Positions 55,238 through 55,306 of a stretch of 55,306 nucleotides of DNA are shown one piece after another; position 1 is the stretch's first letter, and every line of letters begins with the position of its first letter. A program made the position numbers and the translations under genes. A model generated the notes under the pieces. That model saw only the letters and a program-made list of their open reading frames with translations. It made no database searches and was not told where the DNA came from. Origin of the DNA: Bacteroidales bacterium (GTDB lineage: Bacteria; Bacteroidota; Bacteroidia; Bacteroidales; P3); NCBI GenBank assembly GCA_017613375.1, contig JAGADZ010000010.1, positions 1-55,306 of the forward strand, read 5' to 3'.

Positions 55238-55245
55238 TATTTTTG
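55238..55245 (+). promoter_or_regulatory. Bacteroidota -7 element for the gene at the window end
   Basis: TATTTTTG matches TAnnTTTG and ends 21 bp before the ATG at 55267. It supports a real gene starting there, divergent from cinA. Confidence 0.45.
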
Positions 55246-55266
55246 CATTTTCTTAGATTCATTGAA

Positions 55267-55306
55267 ATGATGACCAATATACCCAATTTAGACGAGCTGA
55301 TACAAA
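55267..55306 (+). CDS. Start of a gene cut by the window edge, unidentified
   Basis: Thirteen codons are visible (MMTNIPNLDELIQ), beginning 21 bp after a -7 element. A second ATG at 55270 is also a possible start. Too little is present to name a family. Confidence 0.5.
   Translation, partial: MMTNIPNLDELIQ

Overview
The window looks like a chromosomal segment of a member of the Bacteroidales (phylum Bacteroidota). The grounds are: Bacteroidota-type -7 promoter elements (TAnnTTTG) just upstream of many genes; a fused MurF-alanine racemase; a DUF2851 protein; a PorU/PorV/PorP/GldJ set of the type IX secretion system (T9SS); and T9SS C-terminal sorting-domain sequence. No transposase, integrase, phage gene or CRISPR array was seen. 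Most of it is housekeeping or conserved genes, with a few accessory pieces.

Layout. 1-4.8 kb: tRNA-Glu(CUC), then on the minus strand yebC, an M3 peptidase lipoprotein and a thioredoxin-like envelope protein. 5-9.8 kb: a secreted YD-like protein, a lone response-regulator-like protein, a remnant of a T9SS sorting domain, a peptide-type ABC substrate-binding lipoprotein and an MTA/SAH-type deaminase. 10-21.8 kb, plus strand: a large TPR protein with an outer-membrane barrel protein, then folC, parC, a GT4 glycosyltransferase and hflX. 21.8-28.9 kb, minus strand: floA-nfeD, then the run porU-porV-ispF-clpS. 29.2-31.8 kb, plus strand: porP-gldJ, divergent from porU, so two T9SS transcription units share one 311-bp intergenic region. 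A broken T9SS cargo-gene tail lies at 32.0-32.4 kb.

32.5-39.7 kb is a long plus-strand run: OstA/LptA-like, grpE, dnaJ, DUF2851, murF-alr. 39.8-41.1 kb holds a RIC/hemerythrin protein translationally coupled to a LuxR-type regulator whose receiver domain has lost its phospho-acceptor Asp. 41.2-44.0 kb is a probable metal-handling locus (Cys-rich secreted protein, TonB-dependent receptor with a His/Asp-rich segment, HMA metallochaperone). 44.1-47.5 kb has a SulP anion transporter divergent from a membrane polyferredoxin that resembles a NapH-NapG fusion. 47.5-55.3 kb has rsmG, a short GH2 mannosidase-like lipoprotein, a Sel1-repeat protein, a DUF486 membrane protein, cinA and the first codons of another gene.

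The most noteworthy non-gene signals are: two related T9SS sorting-domain remnants 25 kb apart, one placed in frame right after the stop codon of a substrate-binding protein; and a dispersed intergenic GTTAAA hexamer repeat, two copies of which carry the same boundary units but different unit numbers. No wholly new multi-gene system could be proven from sequence alone. The best candidates for one are the metal locus, the RIC/pseudo-receiver pair and the TPR/barrel pair.
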